Positions 31,237-41,027 are shown, counted from the first letter of the stretch. The stretch: DNA of 64,000 bases from Hydrogenophaga sp. (GCF_030373225.1 NZ_JAUCZG010000005.1:107856-171855), one strand, 5' to 3'. Numbers and translations: made by a program. The notes: generated by a model not told the origin, from the sequence alone.

Positions 31237-31719
31237 ATGAAACCCCGACATCTTGTTGCGATCGCGATCGCCGCTTCCACGCTGGGCATCAGTTCCCTGT
31301 CTTTCGCCCAGGGCAACAGCCACGGCCACGGCCAGCGCTTCGACGCCCCCTCCATGCACCGGGTGGACGACCGCCGCGATGACCGTCGTGATTTCCGCGC
31401 CGAGCGCCGGGACGATCGCCGCGACTTCCGCCAGGAGCGTCGCGAAGACCGCCGCGACTACCGCCACGACCGTCGCGCCGACCGCCATGAATACCGCCAC
31501 GGACCGCAGGTGCGCCACTACCAGGCCCGCGGCCCGCAGTTCCAGCGCGGACGCTACATCCCCAGCGAATACCGCAGCCGCCAGTACGTGGTGGTGAACC
31601 ACCAGCAGCACCGCCTGTATGCGCCGCCACGCGGCCAGCAGTGGGTGCAGGTGGGCAGCGACTACGTGCTGGTGGCCATCGCCACCGGCCTGATCATCAA
31701 CCTGATGTTGAGCAACTGA
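31237..31719 (+). CDS. RcnB-family periplasmic protein with DRRD-rich repeats
   Basis: Signal peptide MKPRHLVAIAIAASTLGISSLSFAQ; repeats DRRDDRRDFRAERRDDRRDFRQERREDRRDYRHDRR; IPSEYRSRQYVVVNHQQHRLYAPPRGQQWVQVGSDYVLVAIATGLI. Confidence 0.85.
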   Translation: MKPRHLVAIAIAASTLGISSLSFAQGNSHGHGQRFDAPSMHRVDDRRDDRRDFRAERRDDRRDFRQERREDRRDYRHDRRADRHEYRHGPQVRHYQARGPQFQRGRYIPSEYRSRQYVVVNHQQHRLYAPPRGQQWVQVGSDYVLVAIATGLIINLMLSN

Positions 31720-31743
31720 CCTCCTGCCGGCAGGCCGCCAACC

Positions 31744-31784
31744 AAGGCGCAGCGCACCCCTTGAAGCCGGGCGCTGCGCCTTTT
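31744..31784 (+). terminator. Rho-independent terminator
   Basis: AAGGCGCAGCGC - 15-nt loop - GCGCTGCGCCTT then TT; perfect 12-bp stem ending in TTTT. Confidence 0.85.
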
Positions 31785-31841
31785 CGTTGGCCCGGACCGT
31801 CTGCGATGATCCGGGCCTTGGCACCACCCTCGACGACCACC

Positions 31842-32444
31842 ATGAACCTTCGACACTTCGCCCTGCCCCTGCTCGCATCGCTGTCCCTGCTGGCGGCCTG
31901 CTCGAAGCAGGAGACCGCTGCGCCAACGACCAGCGTCGCCGCTGCCGACACCGCCCCGATCGCCGCCAGCCAGGCGCTGGACGTGCTGGCCAGCCAGGCC
32001 AGGGGTTTTGCCGCCGGCAAGATCCTCAGCACGAATGCCGTCTATGTGCTGTTCGACCCGCAATGCCCGCACTGCGCCCGCCTCTGGGAAGCCTCGGTGC
32101 CGCTGCACGACCGCGCGAAGTTCGTCTGGCTGCCGGTGGCGATCATGAACGCCAAAAGTGCTCCCCAGGGTGCGGCCATCATGACCGCCGCCAACCCGGT
32201 GCAGGCCATGGCCGACCACGAAAAGTCGCTGCTGGCCGGCACCGGCGGCACCTCGGCGTCGGCCGATGTTGCGCCCGACGTGCTGGCCGCCATCAAGAGC
32301 AACACCGTTCTGCTGGAGCGGCTGGGGGCCACCTCGGTGCCCTACATCGTCGCGCGCCACCAGGGCAGCAACCAGGTCGTCATGCAGGCCGGTGCCAACG
32401 ACACCCGGGCACTCGCCGCTTTCCTCGGCATCGGGCAGCCTTGA
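31842..32444 (+). CDS. Thioredoxin-like/DsbG-like lipoprotein
   Basis: Lipobox SLLAAC; VYVLFDPQCPHCARLWEASVPLHDR (CPHC); GATSVPYIVAR cis-Pro region. Confidence 0.8.
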   Translation: MNLRHFALPLLASLSLLAACSKQETAAPTTSVAAADTAPIAASQALDVLASQARGFAAGKILSTNAVYVLFDPQCPHCARLWEASVPLHDRAKFVWLPVAIMNAKSAPQGAAIMTAANPVQAMADHEKSLLAGTGGTSASADVAPDVLAAIKSNTVLLERLGATSVPYIVARHQGSNQVVMQAGANDTRALAAFLGIGQP

Positions 32445-32510
32445 AGCGCTGTTTTGTGGCTTACCATCGCGCAGTCAAGCCGCCTTCGCGGCTGTTCAAC
32501 GGAGGCCCCC

Positions 32511-32651
32511 ATGGGCAAAGAGCAACGCAACGAAAAACTCTCCAAGAAGCCGAAGAAGGACACCTCGGCGCCCAAGGGCCCGGTCACGTCCGACCGCCCC
32601 ATGCCACCGGTGACCTCGGTGCTCCCGCGCGGCAAGGAAAAGAACAAGTGA
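32511..32651 (+). CDS. Small Lys-rich protein (46 aa)
   Basis: MGKEQRNEKLSKKPKKDTSAPKGPVTSDRPMPPVTSVLPRGKEKNK preceded by ggagg; start trimmed from 32454. Confidence 0.6.
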   Translation: MGKEQRNEKLSKKPKKDTSAPKGPVTSDRPMPPVTSVLPRGKEKNK

Positions 32652-32658
32652 GCCTGGC

Positions 32659-32940
32659 ATGAAGGCCACCTGGAACGGCGCCGTGATCGCGCAGAGCGAC
32701 GACACCGTGGTGCTGGAAGGCAACCACTACTTTCCCGAGAGCTCGCTCAACCGCGATTTCGTCACCTTCAGCAACCACCGCACCAGCTGCCCCTGGAAGG
32801 GCCAGGCGAGCTACTACTCGCTGCTGGTCGACGGTGAGCTCAATACCGATGCGGCCTGGTACTACCCGGACCCCAAGCCCGAAGCCGAAGAGATCCGCGG
32901 GCGCGTCGCCTTCTGGAAAGGCGTGAAGGTCGCGCCCTGA
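32659..32940 (+). CDS. DUF427 family protein
   Basis: MKATWNGAVIAQSDDTVVLEGNHYFPESSLNRDFVTFSNHRTSCPWKGQASYYSLLVDGE. Confidence 0.92.
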   Translation: MKATWNGAVIAQSDDTVVLEGNHYFPESSLNRDFVTFSNHRTSCPWKGQASYYSLLVDGELNTDAAWYYPDPKPEAEEIRGRVAFWKGVKVAP

Positions 32941-33052
32941 TCCCGCCGGCGCGACGGGGTCGCAATGACCCCGGCAGGCGCCGGGCAAAGCCCTCCATCC
33001 AGCGCCTGCGGGCGTATCCTGAGCGGCACAACAACCCCTCCAGGAGACAGCC

Positions 33053-33610
33053 ATGACCATTTCCCTGCGCGCTGCGCAACTCGGTCTCGTTGCCGCCGCC
33101 ATGCTCGTGCTCACCGGCTGCGCCCGCCACAACCATGCGGCCATGCACGCGATGCACCATGGCGGCATGCACCACGGTGCCATGATGGCCAAGGCAGCAC
33201 CCACCGCCCCGGTCAGCATCACCGCGAGCACGCCCACGCTGGCATCGGGCTACCAGAAAGTGGCTGCAGCGCCCGAGGCCCGGGTCTACTTTGCCAACCT
33301 GCGCAACGGCGCCACCGTCACCAGCCCGGTGAAGGTGGTGTTCGGGCTCGCCGGCATGGGTGTTGCACCTGCGGGCGTGGAGAAAGCCGGCACCGGTCAC
33401 CACCACCTGCTGATCGACGTGGCCGCCGTGGATGCCAATGCGCCGCTGCCCGCCAACGACCAGTTCCGCCACTTCGGCCTGGGCCAGACCGAAACCAGCG
33501 TCGAGCTCAAGCCCGGCACCCACACGCTGCAGCTCATCGTGGCCGACCAGAACCACATCCCGCACCACCCGGTGGTGATCAGCGAACGCATCACCATCAC
33601 GGTGAAGTGA
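33053..33610 (+). CDS. DUF4399-like lipoprotein
   Basis: Lipobox LVLTGC; ARVYFANLRNGATVTSPVKVVFGLAGMGVAPAGVEKAGTGHHHLLIDV; HTLQLIVADQNHIPHHPVVISERITITV. Confidence 0.88.
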   Translation: MTISLRAAQLGLVAAAMLVLTGCARHNHAAMHAMHHGGMHHGAMMAKAAPTAPVSITASTPTLASGYQKVAAAPEARVYFANLRNGATVTSPVKVVFGLAGMGVAPAGVEKAGTGHHHLLIDVAAVDANAPLPANDQFRHFGLGQTETSVELKPGTHTLQLIVADQNHIPHHPVVISERITITVK

Positions 33611-33622
33611 CCGGGCCGACCA

Positions 33623-34528
33623 GTGCGTGCCTGGATCGGGCTGCTGAGCAGCCTTTGTTCCGGCTGGGCCGTGGCCATGGGGCTGTCGGTCGAGCCCGCC
33701 GACGGCGCCTGCGCACCCCCTGCGGCCCGGACACCGGCACCGGACGTGGCAGCCGGTCGCCTGCCCGACAGCCAGGCGGTGGAAGGATCCAGGGACATCG
33801 CATGGGTCTGGCTGGGCTCTCCCACCCGCCGCTATCCCCACGGTGCCCTGGGTTCGCCGGTGCATGCGGGCAGCGTCCATGTGTGGCCCCGGTCAACGGC
33901 AGGCCCCCAGGTGGTGAGCCTGAGCCTGCCGGTTCACCGCGTGTTCGAGGACCGCGTGCCCCGGCTGGTGGACCTGGACGGCGACGGTCGCGACGAGATC
34001 GTGCTGGTTGAAGCCGATGCCCTTCGGGGTGCTGCGCTGGTGGTGCTGGGTCTGGAACAGCGCAACGGACAGACCACCCTGGTGGAGCGCGCCCGCGGGC
34101 CTCACGCCGGTTCCACCTTTCGCTGGCTGAACCCGGTGGGCTTTGCCGACTTCGATGGCGACGGCCGCCTGGATGTGGCCAGCGTGACCACGCCCCACAT
34201 CGGCGGCGTGCTCACGCTGCACCACTTGCAACCACCGGCACTCGTGCCGTTCGCCCGCGCACTCGATGTGTCGAACCACCGCATGGGTGCGCTCGAGCAG
34301 CAGTTGGCGGTGATCGTGCAAACCCCGGGCGTGCGGCCCACCATCGTCGTTCCCGACATGGCGCGCCAGGCGCTGCACGCGCTGCGCTGGGAGGCGCCGG
34401 GCCAGTGGCACGAACTCGCCGATCTCAAACCCCTGCCGGGAACCGTCGAGCGGCTCGCGCCCGCACCGAACGGCGCGTGCGCCTGGCTGGCCGACGGCCG
34501 CGTGCTGCGCATCACCCTGCTGCCCTGA
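33623..34528 (+). CDS. VCBS/FG-GAP-repeat-like protein
   Basis: RVPRLVDLDGDGRDEIVLVEAD; PVGFADFDGDGRLDVASVTTPHIGG. Confidence 0.75.
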   Translation: MRAWIGLLSSLCSGWAVAMGLSVEPADGACAPPAARTPAPDVAAGRLPDSQAVEGSRDIAWVWLGSPTRRYPHGALGSPVHAGSVHVWPRSTAGPQVVSLSLPVHRVFEDRVPRLVDLDGDGRDEIVLVEADALRGAALVVLGLEQRNGQTTLVERARGPHAGSTFRWLNPVGFADFDGDGRLDVASVTTPHIGGVLTLHHLQPPALVPFARALDVSNHRMGALEQQLAVIVQTPGVRPTIVVPDMARQALHALRWEAPGQWHELADLKPLPGTVERLAPAPNGACAWLADGRVLRITLLP

Positions 34529-34545
34529 CGCGGGCCTGGGCCCCC

Positions 34546-35139
34546 TCAGGCGGCCTGTTCGCCGAGCGTGTGCATTTTCTTGCGCCAGCGCCCCACCCCG
34601 GCGGTCCCGAGACCGTCCACCGAACCGATCAGCGTTTCGTGGATGGGCGCAAAGCCCACGAACCCCAGGATGTTGCGCTCCAGCGCCTTGACGCTGTGCG
34701 CGCGGAAGTACCAGCGGTAGGCCAGTGCCGGCATGCCCATGGTGACCACCACGCGGGCCGAGCGTCCGCTCAACGGCTTTCGACCGAAGGGCTTCGGGCC
34801 TTCCGGACCAACGGCAAAACCGGGGCGTGCCACCTGTTCAAGAAACGCCTTGAGCAGCGCCGGCATGTCGCCCAGCCACAGCGGGAAAAAGATCACCACA
34901 TGCTCGGCCCAGGCCATGCCGTCCTGCGCCACCTGCAGGCCCGGCGGCAGCGCGCCGTGGTGCCAGGCCTCGGCGGTCCTGAGCACGGGGAAGTCCAGCG
35001 TGCCCACGGCGATGCGACGCACCTCGTGGCCCGCAGCGGCCGCACCGGCGGCATAGGCCTCGACCAGGGCGTGGTTGAGGCGCTCGGCCCCGGGGTCGGG
35101 ATGGCCTTCGATCAGCAGGATGCGACGCGTGTCGTTCAT
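34546..35139 (-). CDS. NAD(P)H-dependent flavodoxin-fold oxidoreductase
   Basis: RRILLIEGHPDPGAERLNHALVEAYAAGAAAAGHEVRRI; WAEHVVIFFPLWLGDMPALLKAFLEQV. Confidence 0.85.
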   Translation of the reverse strand: MNDTRRILLIEGHPDPGAERLNHALVEAYAAGAAAAGHEVRRIAVGTLDFPVLRTAEAWHHGALPPGLQVAQDGMAWAEHVVIFFPLWLGDMPALLKAFLEQVARPGFAVGPEGPKPFGRKPLSGRSARVVVTMGMPALAYRWYFRAHSVKALERNILGFVGFAPIHETLIGSVDGLGTAGVGRWRKKMHTLGEQAA

Positions 35140-35227
35140 GGCGAACTCCTTCGAATGCGGGGAATGCCATGGTGGTGTGCCTGCGCAGGGCCCACCTTGA
35201 CGCGGATCAATGCCGCGGGCCGCAACG

Positions 35228-36169
35228 TCAGCGCCGGTCGGTTTTCCGGGGCTTGTTGGCGCGCTCTTTCTTCTTGCTCTGGCGCTCTGCATCGGCCTGC
35301 TGGCCGGCCGCGAGCCACTGCAGGAACTGCCCGGGTGTCTCCAGCGTGATGCGCCCGAGCACGCCGCTGCGGAAGTCGGCGATCAACAGCTCGGCCGCCT
35401 TCTGCCAGTTGATGCTGCCGCCCGCACCGATGGCGCCGCGCTTGCGGGCAATGGCCGCCATCAGGTCTTCGTCGGGCAGGCTGGCCACGGTGTCCAGCGG
35501 CAGGCCAAGCTTGTACCGCGCCTCGAGCTGCGCGCCGTAGCTGGCCTTCAGTTTGGCGAGCAGTTCCAGTGCGACTTCCTGGTCGTCGTAGGCGTTGCGG
35601 CCCACGGCGCCGCTGGCCGCGAGGTTGTAGCCGCTCTCGGGCACCACGATGCGTGGCCACAGCATGCCGGGCGTGTCGAACAGGTAGAAATCGTCGGCCA
35701 GCGCGATGCGCTGTTCGGTCCGGGTGATGCCGGCCTCGTCACCGGTCTTGGCCGCGCGCTTGCCCATGAAGGTGTTGATCAGCGTGCTCTTGCCGACGTT
35801 GGGAATGCCGCAGATCAGCACCCGCATGGGCTTGACCATGCCACCGCGCAAGGGAGCGAGCTCGAAACACGAGGCGATGATGGCGCGCGCAGGCGCGGTG
35901 ACGCTGGCGTCCAGCGCAATGGCACGGGTGTTCGGCTGGGCGTTGTAGTGCGCCAGCCAGAGCGCGGTGCGTTCGGGGTCGGCCATGTCCTGTTTGTTGA
36001 CCACCTTGAGTGCAGGCCGCCCGGCCGTGAGTTCGGCCAGCAGCGGGTTGGCGCTCGACCCCGGCAGGCGCGCATCGAGCATCTCGATCACGACGTCGAT
36101 GTCCTTCACCCGTTCGGTGATGGCCTTGCGCGTGAGGTGCATGTGCCCGGGGAACCACTGGATGCTCAT
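35228..36169 (-). CDS. ylqF: YlqF/RbgA-type ribosome-biogenesis GTPase
   Basis: IQWFPGHMHLTRKAITERVKDIDVVIEMLDARLPGSSANPLL; circularly permuted G motifs VNKQDM, GIPNVGKSTLIN, DTPGMLWPR. Confidence 0.93.
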   Translation of the reverse strand: MSIQWFPGHMHLTRKAITERVKDIDVVIEMLDARLPGSSANPLLAELTAGRPALKVVNKQDMADPERTALWLAHYNAQPNTRAIALDASVTAPARAIIASCFELAPLRGGMVKPMRVLICGIPNVGKSTLINTFMGKRAAKTGDEAGITRTEQRIALADDFYLFDTPGMLWPRIVVPESGYNLAASGAVGRNAYDDQEVALELLAKLKASYGAQLEARYKLGLPLDTVASLPDEDLMAAIARKRGAIGAGGSINWQKAAELLIADFRSGVLGRITLETPGQFLQWLAAGQQADAERQSKKKERANKPRKTDRR

Positions 36170-36303
36170 GGGAGAAAGGACCGGAAAAGGGGGCCGAAAG
36201 AAGAAGGGGAACCGGGGATTGTGCCCGGGGTATTTCCCGGGGTGCGCGCCCGGGGGCCCTGCCTACAATGATTCGCCAACACAACCACCGCCCGAGGAGC
36301 CCC

Positions 36304-36774
36304 ATGGCCATCACCGTGAAAATCGATCTGGGATACGAATTCGACGTCAAGGCCAAGGCGGCCGAGGTGTTCGATGTGCTCTCCAACGTGCCCGAATCGG
36401 TCAGCCATTTCCCCAAGGTCGACAAGCTCACCGACCTGGGCGGCGGCGTTTACCAGTGGGAAATGGCGAAGGTCGGCACGGCGCAGGTGAACATCCAGAC
36501 CGTCTACGCCAGCAAATACACCAGCGACAAGGCGAAGGGCACGGTGAAATGGACACCGGTCAAGGGCATCGGCAACGCGCAGGTGGGCGGAAACTGGAAG
36601 ATCGTGGACAACAAGAAGTCCACCAACGTGACGCTGGGGATTCAGGGCGAGATCGAGGTGCCGCTGCCCGGCCTCATGAAGATGGTGGTGGCGCCGGTGG
36701 TCGAGGGCGAGTTCGAGAAACTCGTCGAAAAATACATCGACAACCTGGTCAAGCGCTTCGGCGGCGAGGCCTGA
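36304..36774 (+). CDS. SRPBCC/polyketide-cyclase-like protein
   Basis: MAITVKIDLGYEFDVKAKAAEVFDVLSNVPESVSHFPKVDKLTDLGGGVYQWEM. Confidence 0.82.
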   Translation: MAITVKIDLGYEFDVKAKAAEVFDVLSNVPESVSHFPKVDKLTDLGGGVYQWEMAKVGTAQVNIQTVYASKYTSDKAKGTVKWTPVKGIGNAQVGGNWKIVDNKKSTNVTLGIQGEIEVPLPGLMKMVVAPVVEGEFEKLVEKYIDNLVKRFGGEA

Positions 36775-36793
36775 AGATCGCCTGCGAGCGCGC

Positions 36794-38353
36794 TCAGGCC
36801 GCGACCGCCGTCGACTGCAGCTGCGGGCGGCCGAGCCGGGCCGGCGACACATATTCCTGCCGGTAGATCTCGAACGGCATCGTGTCGGCCGCCTCGATGG
36901 CGCGCTGGTCTTCGATCGATTTCGCCGCCATGGCCTCAAAACGGGCCTGCTGCTTGCTGCTCCAGTCCAGCGAGAGCAGATGCTGGTGCGTGACCATTGA
37001 CTGGGCCCGCGCAAAACCCACAAACGAATCGCCATGGTGGTCGTGCATGGCCTGCAGCACGCGTGCCGATGGCAGCAAGCCGGGCAACTTGAGCTGGGCC
37101 GTGGCCTGCTGCACCGCGCTGGTGTGCTCGGTGCCGCCCTGCGCCTCGTCGAGCGATGCGGCGATCGGCAGCAGTTCGGCCAGTATCTCGTCGGCCCATT
37201 GCACCAGCGGCACGGCCTGACCGCCGCGCATGAGGTTCAGGCCCGGCTCGCGGCCGCGAGCGGCCGTGAGGTGCTGGTTGTGGGCGAGTTCGCGGATCTC
37301 GGCCGGCGTGTCGGGCGGGCTGTCTGAGAGCAGGCAATGCAACAGGAACACATCGAGAAAACGCAGCGTGGCCGCGCCGATGCCGATGGGCTCGAACGGG
37401 TTGAGGTCGAGCAGGCGCACCTCGATGTACTCCACGCCGCGCTCGCGCAGCGCGTGCAGCGGGCGCTCGCCGGGGTAGATCACGCGCTTGGGCCGGATGG
37501 TGCCGTAGAACTCGTTCTCGATCTGCAGCAGCGTGGTGGCGAGCTGGTTGTAGTCACCGCCCGGATTGCGGATGCCCAGGGCCTCGTAGGCCGGCCACGG
37601 CCGGGTCAGCGCGTCGTGCAGCGAGGCGGCGTAGCCCTCCAGGCCGTTGTAGCTCACGGCGAGCGTGGCCTGGGCCTCGCTCTGGTAACCCAGGCGCCCC
37701 ATGCGCAGCGAGGTGCCGTGCGGCATGTACAGCGTGCCGGTGCTGCCCAGCTTCTGCAGTTCGTGTTCGCGGCCTTCGACGAAGGTCGAGCACACCGCCG
37801 GCGACGCACCGAACAGCGTGAGCAGCAGGAAGGCGTGGCGGCGGAAGTTGCGGATGGTGGCGAAGTACTCGTCGCTGGTCACGCCCGGCAGCGACCAGTT
37901 GTAGTGGATGCCCGAGATGGTCTGCATGCGACGGCCGTAGCGGTGACCCAGGCCCATGCGGTAGACGCTCTTGGCGCGACCGACATTGGACGAGCCGTAG
38001 CGGCCCAGCGGAATGGTCTCGTCGGTGGGCAGGCCGCACGGCATGCTCGAGGCCCACATCATTTCGTTGCCCAGGGCGCGCAGGCTGCGCACCGTGTACT
38101 GGTGCACCTCGGTCAGCTCGGCCAGGCAGGACTCCACCGATGGGTGCACGCCGGTGATGAGCTCGAGCTGCGACTCGCTGTAGTCGGTGGTGATGTTCGG
38201 ATGGGTCAGCGCACTGCCCAGGGCGGCGGGGTGCGGCGTGAGGGCCAGCTTGCCATCGGGCTGGGAGCGCAGGCTCTCTTTTTCAAGGCCGCGGCGCATG
38301 CCGCGCATGCGCTCACCCGAAAGAGCGTCCAGCCGGTGATTGAGAGAGGTCAT
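36794..38353 (-). CDS. gshA: Glutamate-cysteine ligase
   Basis: RRGLEKESLRSQPDGKLALTPHPAALGSALTHPNITTDYSESQLELITGVHPSVESCLAEL; GIHYNWSLP. Confidence 0.95.
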   Translation of the reverse strand: MTSLNHRLDALSGERMRGMRRGLEKESLRSQPDGKLALTPHPAALGSALTHPNITTDYSESQLELITGVHPSVESCLAELTEVHQYTVRSLRALGNEMMWASSMPCGLPTDETIPLGRYGSSNVGRAKSVYRMGLGHRYGRRMQTISGIHYNWSLPGVTSDEYFATIRNFRRHAFLLLTLFGASPAVCSTFVEGREHELQKLGSTGTLYMPHGTSLRMGRLGYQSEAQATLAVSYNGLEGYAASLHDALTRPWPAYEALGIRNPGGDYNQLATTLLQIENEFYGTIRPKRVIYPGERPLHALRERGVEYIEVRLLDLNPFEPIGIGAATLRFLDVFLLHCLLSDSPPDTPAEIRELAHNQHLTAARGREPGLNLMRGGQAVPLVQWADEILAELLPIAASLDEAQGGTEHTSAVQQATAQLKLPGLLPSARVLQAMHDHHGDSFVGFARAQSMVTHQHLLSLDWSSKQQARFEAMAAKSIEDQRAIEAADTMPFEIYRQEYVSPARLGRPQLQSTAVAA

Positions 38354-38386
38354 ACAGGGGTCGTGTTGCAGGTCCGGGGGCGGAAG

Positions 38387-39388
38387 TTAACACGCCTGCG
38401 TCATTTCTGCTGGCGCCACCGGGTTGGGCTCTGTGGTAGGCGGGCACGGGCCTTGCGCCCGGCGCAGCCAGGCGTCGATGTGCGCAGGCTCGTTGAACAC
38501 ACGCAGCTCGTCGCAGGCCTGCTGCGCCTCGGGATACCGTTTTCGCAGGTAATTGAGCCACTGCTTGAGCCGTCCCGCGCGGTGGCGCCGCTCCACCCGC
38601 GCGCTGACCTGTTGCCAGAACAGCTGCAGCAGCGGCGGCAATGCCGCCCACGGCACGTCACCCAGCCCCTTGATGGCCAGCGCCAGGCCGGGGTCGGTCA
38701 CCATGCCGCGACCGATCATGAGGTGTTCGCAGCCGGTCACCTCGCGGCAGCGCCGCGCATCGGCCACGGTCCAGATCTCGCCATTGGCAATCACCGGCAG
38801 GCGCAGGTGTGCTGGCAGCGACTGGCGCACCTCGGCGAGCCGGTCCCAGTAGGCCGGGGGCCGGTAGCCGTGGGCCTTGGTGCGGGCGTGGATCACCAGT
38901 TCGTCGGCACCGGCTTCTGCGATCGCATGGGCGCAGTCTTCGGCGCGCGCGTCGTCGTTGAAGCCCAGGCGCATCTTGGCCGACACGGGCACGTGCGCCG
39001 GCACGGCGCGGCGCACCGCCGCCACGATGCGGCCGATGAGTTCGGGCTCGTCGAGCAGCACGGCGCCGCCGCGGCTCTGGTTGACGGTTTTGGCGGGACA
39101 GCCGAAGTTCAGGTCGATGCCGTGCGGGCCCAGCCCGGCCAGGCGCGCGGCATTCTCGGCCAGGCAGCCCGGGTCGGAGCCGAGCAGCTGGGCACGCACC
39201 GGCACACCCGCGCGGGTGCGACCGCCGTTGAGCAGTTCAGGCACCACGCGCACAAACACACGCTCGGGCAGCAGCATGTCGGTGACGCGGATGAACTCGC
39301 TCACGCAGCGGTCGATGCCACCGGTGCGGGTAAGCACATCACGCAGGGTGGCATCGAGCAGACCTTCCATGGGGGCGAGCAACAGCAT
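38387..39388 (-). CDS. dusC: tRNA-dihydrouridine synthase, DusC-like
   Basis: MLLLAPMEGLLDATLRDVLTRTGGIDRCVSEFIRVT; GIDLNFGCPAKTVNQSRGGAVLL; VIANGEIWTV. Alternative start 39424 (MKPIVQAKDN). Confidence 0.9.
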   Translation of the reverse strand: MLLLAPMEGLLDATLRDVLTRTGGIDRCVSEFIRVTDMLLPERVFVRVVPELLNGGRTRAGVPVRAQLLGSDPGCLAENAARLAGLGPHGIDLNFGCPAKTVNQSRGGAVLLDEPELIGRIVAAVRRAVPAHVPVSAKMRLGFNDDARAEDCAHAIAEAGADELVIHARTKAHGYRPPAYWDRLAEVRQSLPAHLRLPVIANGEIWTVADARRCREVTGCEHLMIGRGMVTDPGLALAIKGLGDVPWAALPPLLQLFWQQVSARVERRHRAGRLKQWLNYLRKRYPEAQQACDELRVFNEPAHIDAWLRRAQGPCPPTTEPNPVAPAEMTQAC

Positions 39389-39592
39389 GGGGGTATTGTC
39401 CTTTGCCTGGACAATCGGTTTCATGGCTTGCTTGCTTTCTCCGGCTGGTCCGGTCATCGGCGACCGGGCGGAACGCCTCCGCGAATGTCCCCCGGGTCGG
39501 CTGCGCCGCTCCTCCTCCTTTATTTCGCTGCGGCGTTCCACCCGATCACCGATGACCTCGTTGGCGTGCGTCCGCGAGCCCGCGAGGTCGGC

Positions 39593-40240
39593 GTGAGCAA
39601 TGTCTCCCTCATCCACGAGGACGAACAACTCATCGTCCTCAACAAACCTGAAGGCTTGCTGGCGGTACCCGGCAAAGGCCCCGACAAACAGGATTGCCTG
39701 AGCGCCAGGGTTCAGGCCAGATGGCCCGACGCCCTCGTGGTGCACCGGCTCGACATGGCCACCTCCGGCCTTGTGGTCATGGCACGCGGCCTCGAAGCGC
39801 AACGCGCGCTGAGCCTGGCGTTCGAAGAGCGCCGCGTGCACAAGCGCTACACCGCCGTGGTGGCCGGTCAACTGACCAACCCCCAGGCCGACAACGGCTG
39901 GAACAGCATCGACCTGCCGCTCATGGCCGACTGGCCCAGGCGACCCCTGCAAAAAGTGGATCGTGTGCAAGGCAAGCCCAGCCTCACCCGCTGGCGCATC
40001 TCGGCCCAACCATCGACCGCCGGCACCACCCGCCTCGAGCTCGAACCGGTGACGGGCCGCACCCACCAGTTGCGCGTGCACCTGCAAGCCCTTGGGCACC
40101 CGGTGGTGGGCGATGCGTTGTACGCTGCGCCCGACACACCGGCCACGGCTGCCCGCCTGCTGCTGCACGCGCACTGGCTCTTGTTTCCCCATCCGCTCCA
40201 TGGCCAGGCCATGGAATTCCACAGCCCCTGCCCGTTCTGA
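39593..40240 (+). CDS. RluA-family pseudouridine synthase
   Basis: GTG start VSNVSLIHEDEQLIVLNKPEGLLAVPGKG; VHRLDMATSGLVVMARG; PVTGRTHQLRVHLQALGHPVVGD. Track ORF starting at 37337 is over-extended. Confidence 0.92.
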   Translation: MSNVSLIHEDEQLIVLNKPEGLLAVPGKGPDKQDCLSARVQARWPDALVVHRLDMATSGLVVMARGLEAQRALSLAFEERRVHKRYTAVVAGQLTNPQADNGWNSIDLPLMADWPRRPLQKVDRVQGKPSLTRWRISAQPSTAGTTRLELEPVTGRTHQLRVHLQALGHPVVGDALYAAPDTPATAARLLLHAHWLLFPHPLHGQAMEFHSPCPF

Positions 40241-40247
40241 AACCACC

Positions 40248-41021
40248 ATGACGCAACAACACCTCACCATCCTCACCGGCGCCTCGCGGGGCATGGGCCT
40301 GGCCATGGCGCGCCAGCTGCTCGGTCCTGATCGGCACCTGCTGTGCATCTCGCGCCAGGTGAACGGCGAACTGACCACCGAAGCGCAAGCGCTCGGGGCC
40401 CCGCTCACGCAGTGGTCGCAAGACCTCGCCGACAGCACCGGTGCGGCGAACCGGCTGCAGGCCTTTCTGCAGAGCCAGCCCGCCAGCCACTGGAGCGGCG
40501 CCACGCTGATCAACAACGCCGGCGTGATCCCGCGCATCGGACCGCTGGACCAGTGCCCGCCCGAGGACCTGGCGAACGCCCTTCGCGTGGGTCTGGAAGC
40601 CCCCATGCAGCTCACCGCCGCCTTCCTGCGCGCCACCAACGGCTGGGTGCAAGCGGGCTGGCGCGGGCCGCGCAAGGTGCTGAACATCTCTTCGGGCCTG
40701 GGCCGCAGCGCCATGGCGGCGCAGGCACCGTATTGCGCCGCCAAAGCCGGCATGGACCATTTCACCCGCTGCAGCGCGCTCGACGAAGCGCAACGCGAGC
40801 ACGGCGCGCGCCTGGTCTCGCTGGCGCCCGGCGTGATCGACACCGACATGCAGGTGCAGTTGCGCGCGGGTGATCCGGCCGCGTTTCCCGACCGGGGCCG
40901 CTTCGTGGAACTCCAGCGCCAGGGTCAGCTCACACCGCCTGGCGAGGCCGCAGCCCGTGTGCTCGCCTGGCTTGAACGCGCCGATTTCGGCGACCAACCC
41001 GTGGCCGACGTGCGCGGCTGA
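40248..41021 (+). CDS. SDR-family oxidoreductase
   Basis: LTILTGASRGMGLAMARQLL; LINNAGVIPRI; APYCAAKAGMDHF. Confidence 0.92.
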   Translation: MTQQHLTILTGASRGMGLAMARQLLGPDRHLLCISRQVNGELTTEAQALGAPLTQWSQDLADSTGAANRLQAFLQSQPASHWSGATLINNAGVIPRIGPLDQCPPEDLANALRVGLEAPMQLTAAFLRATNGWVQAGWRGPRKVLNISSGLGRSAMAAQAPYCAAKAGMDHFTRCSALDEAQREHGARLVSLAPGVIDTDMQVQLRAGDPAAFPDRGRFVELQRQGQLTPPGEAAARVLAWLERADFGDQPVADVRG

Positions 41022-41027
41022 AACCCC

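Noticed and set aside
31360-31500. DRRD-encoding repeat considered as a non-coding satellite
   Set aside because: It is in frame within a signal-peptide-bearing RcnB-like protein.
37337-40240. 967-aa plus-strand ORF
   Set aside because: Mostly antisense to gshA and dusC; only the last 648 nt (39593-40240, RluA) are coding. High-GC frames stay open by chance.
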